Shown: positions 35,256 through 43,682 of the stretch, one piece after another
Numbering within the stretch: position 1 is the stretch's first letter
Layout of the letters: the number at the start of each line of letters is the position of its first letter
From: Dehalococcoidia bacterium
Lineage (GTDB): Bacteria > Chloroflexota > Dehalococcoidia > Tepidiformales > Tepidiformaceae
Assembly: GCA_020850615.1 (NCBI GenBank)
Contig: JADZEI010000074.1
Location: 49,217 to 113,216 of the forward strand
DNA: 64,000 nucleotides
Reading direction: 5' to 3'
Notes under the pieces: model-generated
Database searches by the model: none
What the model was told of the DNA's origin: nothing
The model's input: the letters and a program-made list of their open reading frames with translations, nothing else
Made by a program: the position numbers and the translations under genes

Positions 35256-35323
35256 TTCGCCTTTCGCGGGCTGCCGCCTGCTGCTAGGGTACGCGCACCC
35301 TGTTGCCCGGGTCGTCAACGAAC

Positions 35324-35824
35324 ATGACCAATCCGCCTCGCTCCGAGCACGCCGTCGACACCGCCCTGCGCTGTCTCGGCGACGCGTTCAACACGTTCGA
35401 CCCGCTCCGCTTCCGCGCCTGGGCGGAGCTCGGCCTGACCACGGCCCAGCTCCGCGTGCTCTTCATGATGCGCCAGCAGCCGGGTGTCACCGCCGGCGAG
35501 CTCGCCTCCCGCCTCGCGGTCACGCCGCCCACCATCTCGGGCATCGTCGATCGCCTCGTGCGCCTCGAGCTCGTCCGCCGCGAAGAGGACGAATCCGACC
35601 GCCGCCTCGTCCGCAACCACCTCACGGAAAAGGGCGATGCGGTCTGCGGCTGGTTCGAACGCGGCGGCGAAGTCTTCACCCGCCGAATCCTCGTCGAGCT
35701 CCACCACGAAGACCTCCAGGCCCTCGTCCAGGGCCTCCAGGCCTTCGCTCGCGCCGCCGACCATGTCCTCCACGCCGACCCAAACCTGCTAACCGTTGCC
35801 ATGCCCGGAGTGAACCGCCAATGA
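35324..35824 (+). CDS. MarR family transcriptional regulator
   Basis: A 166-residue MarR-type regulator with LTTAQLRVLFMMRQQPGVT, the helix-turn-helix AGELASRLAVTPPTISGIVDRL and the wing VRREEDESDRRLVRNHLTEKG in pieces. The C-terminal dimer helices contain LHHEDLQALVQGLQAF. A TAGGGT hexamer at 35285-35290 could be its -10. It heads a tightly packed row of genes, overlapping the phosphatase gene by four bases, so it may control that operon. Confidence 0.9.
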   Translation: MTNPPRSEHAVDTALRCLGDAFNTFDPLRFRAWAELGLTTAQLRVLFMMRQQPGVTAGELASRLAVTPPTISGIVDRLVRLELVRREEDESDRRLVRNHLTEKGDAVCGWFERGGEVFTRRILVELHHEDLQALVQGLQAFARAADHVLHADPNLLTVAMPGVNRQ

Positions 35825-36531
35825 CTCAACCGCGCCGCGTGCGCTCTATCGACCTCGACAACCCGTTCCTCGATTCGTTCGAAGGGATGTGCGAAATCCT
35901 CCTCGTCCGCCATGGCGAGCAAAAGTTCTTCGAGAACATCAAGCTCGGCGAAGCGCTCGACGCGCCGCTCTCCGAGCTCGGCCAGAAGCAGGCGGAAGCC
36001 GTCGGCCATCGCCTGGCGCCCGCCCGCCTGGGCCGCGTCTACTGCAGCCCGATGAAGCGCGCCTACGACACCGGCCACCAGATCGCCCGCCACCACGGGC
36101 TCGAGCCGGTCGTCATGGACGACCTCCGCGAGATCGACCTCTGGCAGGGCGCGCCCCAGGACAAGGGCCTCCTCGACATCTACTCCGCCGCCGAGCTCGC
36201 CGAGATCTACCGCGGCGTCACGCGCAGCCGCAAGTTCAGCTCCTACCCGCACTGCGAAGACGCCGATGAGTTCAAGCGGCGCATCGCCGGCGCCATCGAC
36301 CAGGTCGCCGCCGAGAGCACGGGCATGCGCGTGGCCGTCGCCTGCCACGGCGGCGTGATCAACGCCTATCTCAGCACCCTCTTCGGCTCCCACTACGACC
36401 ACCTCGTGAACGTCCACCACACGTCCATCACCGTCATCCGCGCGGCCGACACCCGCCGCGCCGTGATCACCGTAAACGACTACAGCCACGTCATGTCGTT
36501 CCAGTCGCACCGTGGAGACCTGAATGCCTGA
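35821..36531 (+). CDS. histidine phosphatase family protein
   Basis: A 236-residue phosphoglycerate-mutase-like phosphatase. The nucleophile lies in LLVRHGEQ (near residue 28), the second Arg in YCSPMKRAYDTGH, and the second His in VACHGGVINAY. It is longer than small phosphatases because of the helical insert around LLDIYSAAELAEIYRG. The substrate is unknown. It is coupled to the MarR gene (ATGA) and overlaps the next gene by eight bases. Confidence 0.9.
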   Translation: MTQPRRVRSIDLDNPFLDSFEGMCEILLVRHGEQKFFENIKLGEALDAPLSELGQKQAEAVGHRLAPARLGRVYCSPMKRAYDTGHQIARHHGLEPVVMDDLREIDLWQGAPQDKGLLDIYSAAELAEIYRGVTRSRKFSSYPHCEDADEFKRRIAGAIDQVAAESTGMRVAVACHGGVINAYLSTLFGSHYDHLVNVHHTSITVIRAADTRRAVITVNDYSHVMSFQSHRGDLNA

Positions 36532-37282
36532 CGATTCCGGCCCGATCACCGAGCTCGGCATGGGCGAACCGCCCCCGCGCCCGGTCCCCGTCGACTTCAC
36601 GCCGGCCGAGCTCTCCGCGCTGGGCAACATCTCCGGCATGCGCGTGCTCGACCTCACCGCCGGCATCGGCGACCACGGGCTCGGGCTCGCCCGCCTCGGC
36701 GCGGAGGTCGTCTCCGCCGCCCTCGACAGCGAGATCGACGTCGAAGAAGCCGCGATCGCCGCCGCGGAGTTCGGCCTCGATGTGTGGTTCGCCACCGGCG
36801 GCTACGTCGAGCTCGACGACGAGACCATCGGCGACGGGTTCGACATCGTCTACGCCGGCCCGAACACCCTCGCCTGGATCGAGGACCTGCACGACTGGTT
36901 CGTCGATTCCGCCGACGCCCTGAACCCCGGCTGCCGGTTGGTCATGTTCGACGAGCACCCTGCCGCCCGACAGGCCGTGATCGATGCCGGCGGCGCCTCC
37001 CTCGAAGAAGAGTCCGAGGACGAGAGCGAGTTCGAGGAAGTGCTCGAAGAGGTCCTCGAAGAGGCCTTCGACGACGAGTTCATCCCCGATATCCCGGACT
37101 GGACCGTCGCCGATGTCCAGGCCGCCCTCGCCGCGGCCGGGATGCACGTGGTCGAGTTCCGCGAGCTCACCGGCGCCCAGCGCTTCACCACCGCCCTCGA
37201 CGTCCTCGACGAGGCGGTCGCGGAGCAGCTCGCAGACGTGCCCGCCGCCTTCCTGCTCATCGCCGAGGTGCCTGCCGGGTAG
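36524..37282 (+). CDS. SAM-methyltransferase-like protein with acidic insert
   Basis: A 252-residue protein with a class I methyltransferase start (RVLDLTAGIGDHGLGLARLGAEVV) and a matching VYAGPNTLAWI strand. An unusual run of acidic residues at about 163-185 (EEESEDESEFEEVLEEV) interrupts the fold. CoA-transferase-like wording in the first strands (DLTAGIGD) leaves the fold assignment open. It overlaps the phosphatase gene by eight bases, so it is part of the MarR operon. Confidence 0.7.
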   Translation: MPDDSGPITELGMGEPPPRPVPVDFTPAELSALGNISGMRVLDLTAGIGDHGLGLARLGAEVVSAALDSEIDVEEAAIAAAEFGLDVWFATGGYVELDDETIGDGFDIVYAGPNTLAWIEDLHDWFVDSADALNPGCRLVMFDEHPAARQAVIDAGGASLEEESEDESEFEEVLEEVLEEAFDDEFIPDIPDWTVADVQAALAAAGMHVVEFRELTGAQRFTTALDVLDEAVAEQLADVPAAFLLIAEVPAG

Positions 37283-37309
37283 TGGCGCCCCCGTGGTAGG
37301 CTCGCCGCC

Positions 37310-37657
37310 ATGGAACCGATGCAGCCGTGCCACAAGCTCTGGCTCGAACAGGACGGCAAGATCGTCATGTCGGACTACCGCGTCCGCCTGCTGGAGCTCG
37401 TCGCCCAGACCGGCTCGCTTTCGCAGGCCGCGCAGACCATGGGGCTGAGCTACCGCCGCGCCTGGGGCAAGGTCAAGGAGCTCGAGGCGAACCTCGGCAT
37501 CCCCCTCGTCGCCTCCGAAGCCGGCGGCGCCGGCGGCGGCCACACCGCCCTCACCCCCCAGGCCCGCCAGCTCGTCAACGCCTACCGCCGCTTCCAGGCC
37601 CGCGTCGCCGAAGCCATCCAAACCGCGTACGACGAGGAGCTGGGCGTAAAGGCGTAA
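37310..37657 (+). CDS. ModE-type winged helix-turn-helix regulator
   Basis: A 115-residue LysR/ModE N-terminal-like DNA-binding protein: RVRLLELVAQTGSLSQAAQTMGLSYRRAW is the helix-turn-helix, followed by KVKELEANLGIPLV and a Gly-rich wing. It lacks the molybdate-binding domains of full ModE, as in many single-domain homologues linked to molybdate uptake. TAGGCT ends seven bases before the ATG. Its final codons and TAA stop (GVKA) come from a decamer repeat. Confidence 0.9.
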   Translation: MEPMQPCHKLWLEQDGKIVMSDYRVRLLELVAQTGSLSQAAQTMGLSYRRAWGKVKELEANLGIPLVASEAGGAGGGHTALTPQARQLVNAYRRFQARVAEAIQTAYDEELGVKA

Positions 37658-37713
37658 GGCGCAGAATCGCGTCCGCCCCAGGCGGAGCCGCGCAGCGGCG
37701 ACGAGCGCCACCG

Positions 37714-37768
37714 GCTCGCGGCGGACGCCCCACTTCACGCCTCTACGCCTCTACGCCTTTACGCCTTA
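37714..37768. repeat. decamer repeat element upstream of aspS
   Basis: GCGGCGGACGCCCC followed by three to four CTCTACGCCT-type decamers. An inverted relative (GGCGTAAAGGCGTAAGGCG) ends the ModE-like gene at 37643-37661, so the two could pair. The last unit runs directly into the likely aspS -10 (TACTCT, 37767-37772). Confidence 0.8.
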
Positions 37769-37778
37769 CTCTCGTTCC

Positions 37779-39548
37779 ATGCTCAAGGACACCTACTGCG
37801 GCGACCTGCGCCCTTCCGACGCCGGCCGGACCGTCCGCCTCGCGGGCTGGGTCCACCGGCGCCGTGACCACGGCGGCCTCACGTTCATCGACCTGCGCGA
37901 CTCGCACGGCATCGTGCAGCTCGTGTTCAACGCCGATAACCAGGCCACCCAGGACGTCGCCCATCGCGTCCGCGGCGAATGGTGCATCGCCGTCGAGGGC
38001 GAGGTCCGCGAGCGCGCCGCCGAGACGGTGAACCCGAACATGCCCACCGGCCAGGTCGAGGTCTACCCCTCCTCCTGCCAGGTCCTCAACGAGTCGCCCA
38101 CGCCGCCCTTCTACATCAACGAACCGGCCGACGTGGACGAGCTCCTCCGGCTCAAGTACCGCTATCTCGACCTCCGCCGCCCGGAAGTGGCCGAGAGCAT
38201 CCGCCTGCGCCACGAGGTCGTCCGCTACATCCGCACTTTCCTCTGCGACCGCGACTTCGCCGAGATCGAGACGCCCACCCTGATCAAGTCCACGCCCGAA
38301 GGCGCGCGCGACTTCCTCGTGCCCTCGCGCATGCGGCCCGGCCAGTTCTTCGCCCTCCCGCAGTCCCCGCAGATCCTCAAGGAGCTCCTGATGGTCGCGG
38401 GCTTCGAGAAGTACTTCCAGCTCGCCCGCTGCTACCGGGACGAGGACTTCCGCGCCAACCGCGTCGCCGAGCACACCCAGCTCGACCTCGAGATGAGCTT
38501 CGTCACCGAAGACGACGTCATGGGCCTCGTCGAGGAGCTCTACACCGAGATCGCGAAGCGCTTCGCCAAAGCCACCCTCCTCGCCGAGCCTTTCCCCCGC
38601 CTCGACTACGAGGACTGCATGGCCCGCTACGGCATCGACCGCCCGGACCTCCGCTTCGGCCTCGAATTCGTGGACATCTCCGCAGCCGTCGCCTCCTCCG
38701 GGTTCCAGGTCTTCGCCGGCGCCCTCGCCGCGGGCGGCCAGGTCAAGGCCATCCGCGTCCCCGGCCAGGCCGAGATGTCGCGCAAGGAGATCGACTCCCT
38801 CACGGAGGTCGCAAAGTCCGGCGGCGCCAAGGGCCTCGCCTGGATCGGCCTCACCGCCGCCGAGGTGCGCTCGCCCATCGCCAAGTTCCTCACCGGAGAC
38901 GAGCTCGCCGCCATGCGGTCGCTCACCGGCGCCGAGACGGGCGACATGCTGCTCATCGTCGCCGACGCCAGGGCCACCGTCGCCAGCGCCCTCCACGCCG
39001 TCCGCGACACCCTCGGCGACCGGCTTGGGCTCAAGGACCCGGACGTCCTCGCCTTCTGCTGGGTCACCGGCTTCCCGCTGCTCGAATGGCGCCCGGAGGA
39101 GTCCCGCTGGGACGCGACCCACAACCCCTTCAGCGGCTTCCGCGAAGAGGACCGCGCCCTGCTCGATACCGACCCGTCGAAGGTCATCGCGAAGCAGTAC
39201 GACCTCGTCCTCAACGGCGCCGAAGTGGGCGGAGGATCCGTCCGCATCAACAACCGCGCCGACCAGGAGAAGGTGCTCGGCATGATGGGCCACTCCTCCG
39301 AGCAGCAGCAGGAGCGCTTCGGCGTCATCCTCGATGCGCTCGAATTCGGCGCCCCGCCGATGGGCGGCGTCGGCATGGGCATCGACCGCCTCCTGATGAT
39401 GCTCACCGGCACCGACAACATCCGTGACGTCATCGCATTCCCGAAGGCCTCGTCCGGCACGGACCCGCTCATGAGCGCACCCTCGCCGGTCGACGAGGCG
39501 CAGCTCACCGAGCTCGGCCTCGCCCTGCGCCCGGCCGCGAAGTCCTGA
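37779..39548 (+). CDS. aspS: aspartyl-tRNA synthetase (possibly non-discriminating)
   Basis: A 589-residue bacterial class IIb synthetase that loads Asp onto tRNA-Asp. The OB domain starts WVHRRRDHGGLTFIDLRD. Motif 2 is CYRDEDFRANR, motif 3 is GGVGMGIDRLLMML, and the bacterial insertion domain spans about 290-410. His31 is the residue found in non-discriminating AspRS of Pseudomonas, which also loads tRNA-Asn; residue 83 is Thr rather than the companion Gly. TACTCT ends six bases before the ATG, so the message is probably leaderless. Confidence 0.97.
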   Translation: MLKDTYCGDLRPSDAGRTVRLAGWVHRRRDHGGLTFIDLRDSHGIVQLVFNADNQATQDVAHRVRGEWCIAVEGEVRERAAETVNPNMPTGQVEVYPSSCQVLNESPTPPFYINEPADVDELLRLKYRYLDLRRPEVAESIRLRHEVVRYIRTFLCDRDFAEIETPTLIKSTPEGARDFLVPSRMRPGQFFALPQSPQILKELLMVAGFEKYFQLARCYRDEDFRANRVAEHTQLDLEMSFVTEDDVMGLVEELYTEIAKRFAKATLLAEPFPRLDYEDCMARYGIDRPDLRFGLEFVDISAAVASSGFQVFAGALAAGGQVKAIRVPGQAEMSRKEIDSLTEVAKSGGAKGLAWIGLTAAEVRSPIAKFLTGDELAAMRSLTGAETGDMLLIVADARATVASALHAVRDTLGDRLGLKDPDVLAFCWVTGFPLLEWRPEESRWDATHNPFSGFREEDRALLDTDPSKVIAKQYDLVLNGAEVGGGSVRINNRADQEKVLGMMGHSSEQQQERFGVILDALEFGAPPMGGVGMGIDRLLMMLTGTDNIRDVIAFPKASSGTDPLMSAPSPVDEAQLTELGLALRPAAKS

Positions 39549-39553
39549 CTCCC

Positions 39554-39583
39554 GGGGGCGCCGCCGCGGCGCCCCCGTCTTTC
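39554..39583 (+). terminator. terminator after aspS
   Basis: A 9-bp stem GGGGGCGCC/GGCGCCCCC with a five-base loop, followed by GTCTTTCCC, six bases after the aspS stop. Confidence 0.8.
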
Positions 39584-39634
39584 CCGCCGCAGGTCCGCGC
39601 CCCGCGCGTAGCAGAGCCGTAACACATATGTTCG

Positions 39635-39663
39635 TTGATCCCGCGGGGGTCGGGCCGTAGCAT
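39635..39663 (+). promoter_or_regulatory. promoter of pyrG
   Basis: TTGATC (39635-39640) and TAGCAT (39658-39663) with a 17-base spacer. The predicted start near 39670 gives a leader of about 23 bases with a GGGGGG ribosome site. Confidence 0.65.
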
Positions 39664-39692
39664 GGGTGGAGCCCAGCGCTCTGTGGGGGGAC

Positions 39693-41327
39693 ATGCCGAA
39701 GTTCATCTTCGTTACCGGTGGTGTTGTCAGCTCGGTTGGCAAGGGAATCACCACCGCCAGCCTCGGCAGGATCCTCAAGTCGCGCGGCGTCTCCGTCTCC
39801 ATCCAGAAGCTCGACCCCTACCTCAACGTCGACCCGGGCACCATGTCGCCCTACCAGCACGGCGAGGTGTTCGTCACCGTCGATGGCGCCGAGACCGACC
39901 TCGACCTCGGCCACTATGAGCGCTTCATCGACCAGGACCTCACCCGCGAAGCCTCGGTCACCAGCGGCCAGGTCTACATGTCCGTCCTCGACCGCGAACG
40001 CCGCGGCGATTATCTGGGCGGCACCATCCAGGCCGTCCCCCACCTGACCAACGAGATCAAGTCGCGCATCTACAGCGTCGCGGAGAACACGAACTGCCAG
40101 GTCCTCATCTGCGAAGTCGGCGGCACCGTCGGCGACATTGAAGGCGAGACGTTCATCGAGGCCATCCGCCAGATCCGCCACGAGCTCCCCCGCGCCGACT
40201 GCCTCAGCGTGCACGTCACCTTCCTCCCCTGGGTCGGCGCCACCGGCGAGCTCAAGACAAAGCCCACGCAGCACTCCGTGCGCGAGCTTCGCTCCAAGGG
40301 CATCCAGCCCGACGTCATCCTCGCCCGCAGCGACCACCCCGTCCCGCGCGACATCCTCGACAAGATCGCCCTCTTCTGCGACGTCGACCCCCGCGCCACG
40401 ATCCCCATGGAGACGGTCTCCTCCATCTACGAAGTCCCGCTCCTGCTCGAAGAGCGCGGCCTCGGCGACTACGTGCTCGAACGGCTCGGCCTCGAAGGCG
40501 CGCGCGACCTCGACAGCTGGCGCCAGATGGTCGACCGCCTGAAGCACCCCGCGGGCAGCGTCGAAGTCGCGATCGTCGGCAAGTACGTCGAGCTCCACGA
40601 CGCCTACCTTTCCGTGAAGGAGTCGCTCGCCCACGCGGGCATCGCCAACAACGTCGACGTCGATGTGCGCTGGGTCCACGCCGAGGACCTCGAAGTGCGT
40701 AGCGCCGAGGACGTCCTTGCCGGCGTCGATGGGATCATCGTGCCGGGCGGGTTCGGCGAGCGCGGCTGGGAAGGCAAAATCAAGGCCGCGACCTATGCCC
40801 GCACCCGTGGCGTGCCCTACCTCGGTCTCTGCCTCGGCATGCAGGTGATGGTCACCGAGTTCGCGCGCAACGTGTGCGGCCTCGCCGGCGCGAACTCCAC
40901 CGAGTTCGACCCCGAATCGCCCTACCCGGTCATCTCGCTCCTCGAAGAGCAGCAGGGCATCGTGAACAAGGGCGGCACCATGCGCCTGGGGGCCTACCCC
41001 GCGCGCCTGGCGCCGGGCAGCCTCGCCGCCCGCGCCTACGAGGACGACCTCGTCTGGGAACGCCACCGCCACCGCTGGGAGTTCAACAACGCCTACCGCG
41101 ACGTGCTCACCGCGAACGGCCTCGTCGTCAGCGGCACCTCGCCCGATGGCTCACTCGTCGAGATCTCGGAGATCGGCGGGCACCCCTTCATGCTCGGCAC
41201 GCAGTTCCACCCCGAGCTCCAGAGCCGCCCCACGCGCCCCCACCCCCTCTTCCGCGAATTCGTCGCCGCCGCCCGCGCCATCACACCGCCCGCCACCCCC
41301 CTCGAACCCGCCGCCGCCGCCCGCTAA
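39693..41327 (+). CDS. pyrG: CTP synthase
   Basis: A 544-residue glutamine-dependent CTP synthase, which turns UTP into CTP. The synthase half begins [17 protein letters not shown] with the P-loop, followed by [24 protein letters not shown] in parts. The glutaminase half has GLCLGMQ with the nucleophilic Cys (near residue 381) and QFHPE with the His-Glu pair. The ATG at 39693 has GGGGGG just upstream; an earlier in-frame ATG lacks a site. It is flanked by its own promoter and, downstream, the 81-bp tandem array. Confidence 0.98.
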   Translation: MPKFIFVTGGVVSSVGKGITTASLGRILKSRGVSVSIQKLDPYLNVDPGTMSPYQHGEVFVTVDGAETDLDLGHYERFIDQDLTREASVTSGQVYMSVLDRERRGDYLGGTIQAVPHLTNEIKSRIYSVAENTNCQVLICEVGGTVGDIEGETFIEAIRQIRHELPRADCLSVHVTFLPWVGATGELKTKPTQHSVRELRSKGIQPDVILARSDHPVPRDILDKIALFCDVDPRATIPMETVSSIYEVPLLLEERGLGDYVLERLGLEGARDLDSWRQMVDRLKHPAGSVEVAIVGKYVELHDAYLSVKESLAHAGIANNVDVDVRWVHAEDLEVRSAEDVLAGVDGIIVPGGFGERGWEGKIKAATYARTRGVPYLGLCLGMQVMVTEFARNVCGLAGANSTEFDPESPYPVISLLEEQQGIVNKGGTMRLGAYPARLAPGSLAARAYEDDLVWERHRHRWEFNNAYRDVLTANGLVVSGTSPDGSLVEISEIGGHPFMLGTQFHPELQSRPTRPHPLFREFVAAARAITPPATPLEPAAAAR

Positions 41328-41333
41328 GGCTCA

Positions 41334-41815
41334 CGCCAGGTGGCGAAGCCGTAGTCACGGAGCATCGGCTCCGCGGCCCCAGGATCATGCCCCGCGGTAG
41401 CCCGCACCGCCGTCGCCAGGTGGCGAAGCCGTAGTCGCGGAGCATCGGCTCCGCGGCCCCCAGGATCATGCCCCGCGGTAGCCCGCACACCGCCGTCGCC
41501 AGGTGGCGAAGCCGTAGTCGCGGAGCATCGGCTCCGCGGCCCCCAGGATCATGCCGCGCGGCAGCCCGCACCGCCGTCGCCAGGTGGCGAAGCCGTAGTC
41601 GCGGAGCACCGGCTCCGCGGCCCCCAGGATCATGCCCCACGGTAGCCCGACCACCTGTTCGCCAGGTGGCGAAGCCGTAGTCGCGGAGCACCGGCTCCGC
41701 GGCCCCCAGGATCATGCCCCACGGTAGCCCGCACCGCCGTCGCCAGGTGGCGAAGCCGTAGTCGCGGAGCATCGGCTCCGCGGCCCCCAGGATCATGCCG
41801 CGCGGCAGCCCGCAA
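41334..41815. repeat. 81-bp tandem repeat, six copies, each with a hairpin
   Basis: Six units of 80-83 bases with their shared CAGGTGGCG at 41337, 41417, 41500, 41581, 41663 and 41744. Each contains the perfect inverted repeat GCGGAGC-N4-GCTCCGC, its loop being ATCG or ACCG (the first unit carries one change in the stem). The linking 20-25 bases vary in length and sequence. It fills the gene-free interval 41328-41844. Varying unit lengths break the reading frame, and the differences are not spacer-like, so it is neither coding nor CRISPR. Confidence 0.92.
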
Positions 41816-41844
41816 ACCTGATCGCACGGTGTCCGAACTTGCGG

Positions 41845-42126
41845 TCAGATGCTCACCGGGACGCCACGCCGCTCGTACCCCGGCTCACCCCACGGCAGCA
41901 GCGCCAGGCACCACCGGAGCTGCGGCGTGTCATCTTCATGACCCACATAGACCCCGGCGTGGTAGTTCGCCAGGAACTCATCGCCGCTGATCCCGAGCTC
42001 CCGGCGCACTTCCGCGTCGAAGTACGCCCGCGCCTCCTCCGGGGTCAGCATGCGGATGCCGGCGGACTCGTCGACCCCGAAATCCTCACCGTAGTCGGCC
42101 TCTTCGGCGTGTTCGTCGCCCGTCAT
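41845..42126 (-). CDS. hypothetical acidic protein, 93 residues
   Basis: A small acidic protein with a helix-rich middle (TPEEARAYFDAEVRRELGI), then SGDEFLANYHAGVYVGHEDD and a C-terminal LRWCLALLPWGEPG. TATACT (42134-42139, minus strand) ends seven bases before the ATG, supporting a leaderless start and rejecting the longer reading. Its layout recalls small antitoxin-like or regulatory proteins but no family is assigned. It lies next to the 81-bp array. Confidence 0.7.
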   Translation of the reverse strand: MTGDEHAEEADYGEDFGVDESAGIRMLTPEEARAYFDAEVRRELGISGDEFLANYHAGVYVGHEDDTPQLRWCLALLPWGEPGYERRGVPVSI

Positions 42127-42157
42127 GAGGGCAAGTATACCAGCGGCCCGCCCCGCC

Positions 42158-43612
42158 TCAGTCGCCGCCCGCTGGCACGGGCGCACCCTGCCCGCCCGGC
42201 TGCTCGCCGCGCGCCCGCACCGGGCTCGCCGCCGGCACCGCGCTCGCCCTGCGCGCCACCGGCGCGACTTCCTGCTCCGCCGCACGCCCCCACAGCGCCG
42301 GCCGCGTCTCGAACGCGATCAGTAGCGCCATCAGCAGCCAGAGGAACGGCTCGTCCAGCAGGCGCCCCTCGGACTGGCTCTGGAACAGGATCCCGAGGAA
42401 CGCCGCCCCCAGCCAGCCCGCCATCAGCCGCAGCTCCATGTCCCCCGACCGGTAGTACGTCGCCACCACCGTCATCAGCAGCCGCAGCCCCACAAACGCG
42501 AACGCGAAGATCCCCACGAGCCCCAGCTCCGCCATGATCGACACCGTCGACGTGTGCGACAGCGTCGTCCGCGCCCAGTCCGGGATCAGGTGCAGGTAGC
42601 TGATGATCAGTGCGTGCTGGTAGTTCCCCGACCCCACGCCCACGATCGGGTTGTCCTTGAACATCTCCCAGCCCGCCCGGATCAGGAACTCCCGCTGCCC
42701 GATCGCCTGTACGCCGGAGGTCAGCGACTTCACCCGCTCCGCGTCCGTCCCGCCCTGCATGAAGAGCAGCGTCAGTGCGATCGCCAGGCCCCCGAACGCG
42801 CTGATCGTCAGCCGCGCCTTCGTGTACCGCGCGATCGGCGCTGTCACCACCACCACGAACCCGATCAGCAGCAGCGCGATCCACCCCGACCGCGACGCCG
42901 TCGCCACGATCGCCAGCGACCCGATCGCGAACGCCGGCACGGCCAGGTACACCGTCAGCCGACGCGGCCCGAGCGTCAGGATCAGCCCAGCTGCCAGCGA
43001 CATCGAAATCGCCAGGAACCGCGCCAGGTTGTTCGGGTCCGCAAACGTCGCGTTCGAACGGTAGCTGTAGTCGTCCGACTGGACCAGGATCGTCCGCCAG
43101 TTGAAGACGCCGAGCAGCCGCTGCGCGATCGCCAGCAGCGACAGCACGATCGCCGCGATCAGGAACGCCCCGATGATCCGCCGCACGTCGCGCTTGTCCT
43201 CGATCAGCGACGGGGCGGCCATGATGAACCCGAAATACAGCGGCAGGATCAGCACGCTGTTCTCCGGCCGCCGCGGGTTGTCGGACCAGGCCACGCCGAG
43301 GAAGAGCAGCGCGAACAGCATCCCGACCGGCACGAGCAGCGACGAGTTCGGGATAAGCCGCAGTGGCGTGTGCCGCTCCCGGAAGATCGCGACCGCGATC
43401 GTCGCCGCCATCGCCGCCTGCCCCGGGTTCAGCAGCGAGCGCACAGCTCCCGCCGCGCCCGAACTGCCGAGCGAGTCCACCATCCGCGTCTCCAGCCATT
43501 CGATCGGCAGGCCGAGGATGACGCACGGGACCAGCAGCTTCGGCTCGCGGAGGACGACGACGGCGCCGAGGAGGACGGCTTCGACCGCAATGAGGACAGC
43601 GAGTTCGAACAT
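42158..43612 (-). CDS. O-antigen ligase/polymerase family membrane protein
   Basis: A 484-residue protein with about 11-12 hydrophobic segments and the Wzy_C/WaaL signature region: RSGWIALLLIGF, then a long loop with RAGWEMFKDNPIVGVGSGNYQHAL and SHTSTVSIMAELGLVGI, where the Arg and His of the ligase active loop are expected. It joins or polymerises surface glycans on the outer face of the membrane. It is divergent from the Wzz-like gene with a palindrome between them. Confidence 0.88.
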   Translation of the reverse strand: MFELAVLIAVEAVLLGAVVVLREPKLLVPCVILGLPIEWLETRMVDSLGSSGAAGAVRSLLNPGQAAMAATIAVAIFRERHTPLRLIPNSSLLVPVGMLFALLFLGVAWSDNPRRPENSVLILPLYFGFIMAAPSLIEDKRDVRRIIGAFLIAAIVLSLLAIAQRLLGVFNWRTILVQSDDYSYRSNATFADPNNLARFLAISMSLAAGLILTLGPRRLTVYLAVPAFAIGSLAIVATASRSGWIALLLIGFVVVVTAPIARYTKARLTISAFGGLAIALTLLFMQGGTDAERVKSLTSGVQAIGQREFLIRAGWEMFKDNPIVGVGSGNYQHALIISYLHLIPDWARTTLSHTSTVSIMAELGLVGIFAFAFVGLRLLMTVVATYYRSGDMELRLMAGWLGAAFLGILFQSQSEGRLLDEPFLWLLMALLIAFETRPALWGRAAEQEVAPVARRASAVPAASPVRARGEQPGGQGAPVPAGGD

Positions 43613-43630
43613 GTGGGGGCGGAAAGCCTC

Positions 43631-43644
43631 GTGAACGTATTCAC
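43631..43644. promoter_or_regulatory. palindrome between divergent polysaccharide genes
   Basis: GTGAA-CGTA-TTCAC lies 19 bases upstream of the ligase start and immediately upstream of the -35 of the Wzz-like gene. Its position would suit an operator that acts on both genes. Confidence 0.4.
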
Positions 43645-43645
43645 A

Positions 43646-43674
43646 TTGACCGGGTTGGGAGCCGACCCTACGAT
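43646..43674 (+). promoter_or_regulatory. promoter of the Wzz-like gene
   Basis: TTGACC (43646-43651), a 17-base spacer and TACGAT (43669-43674). The ATG at 43683 is eight bases beyond the -10, so the transcript should start at or next to the start codon. Confidence 0.75.
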
Positions 43675-43682
43675 ACGGCCCG

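Noticed and set aside
37743..41072. 1109-residue minus-strand frame
   Set aside because: It is the antisense of aspS and pyrG; long antisense frames are expected in GC-rich DNA and its composition is not protein-like.
41281..41796. 171-residue minus-strand frame with repeated GAAEPMLRDYGFATW peptides
   Set aside because: It runs through the 81-bp tandem array. Unit lengths of 80-83 shift the frame between copies so the peptide is not kept throughout, and there are no start signals.
41334..41815. CRISPR array
   Set aside because: The period and regular spacing suggest it, but the variable parts are near copies of each other rather than unrelated spacers, and no cas genes are present.
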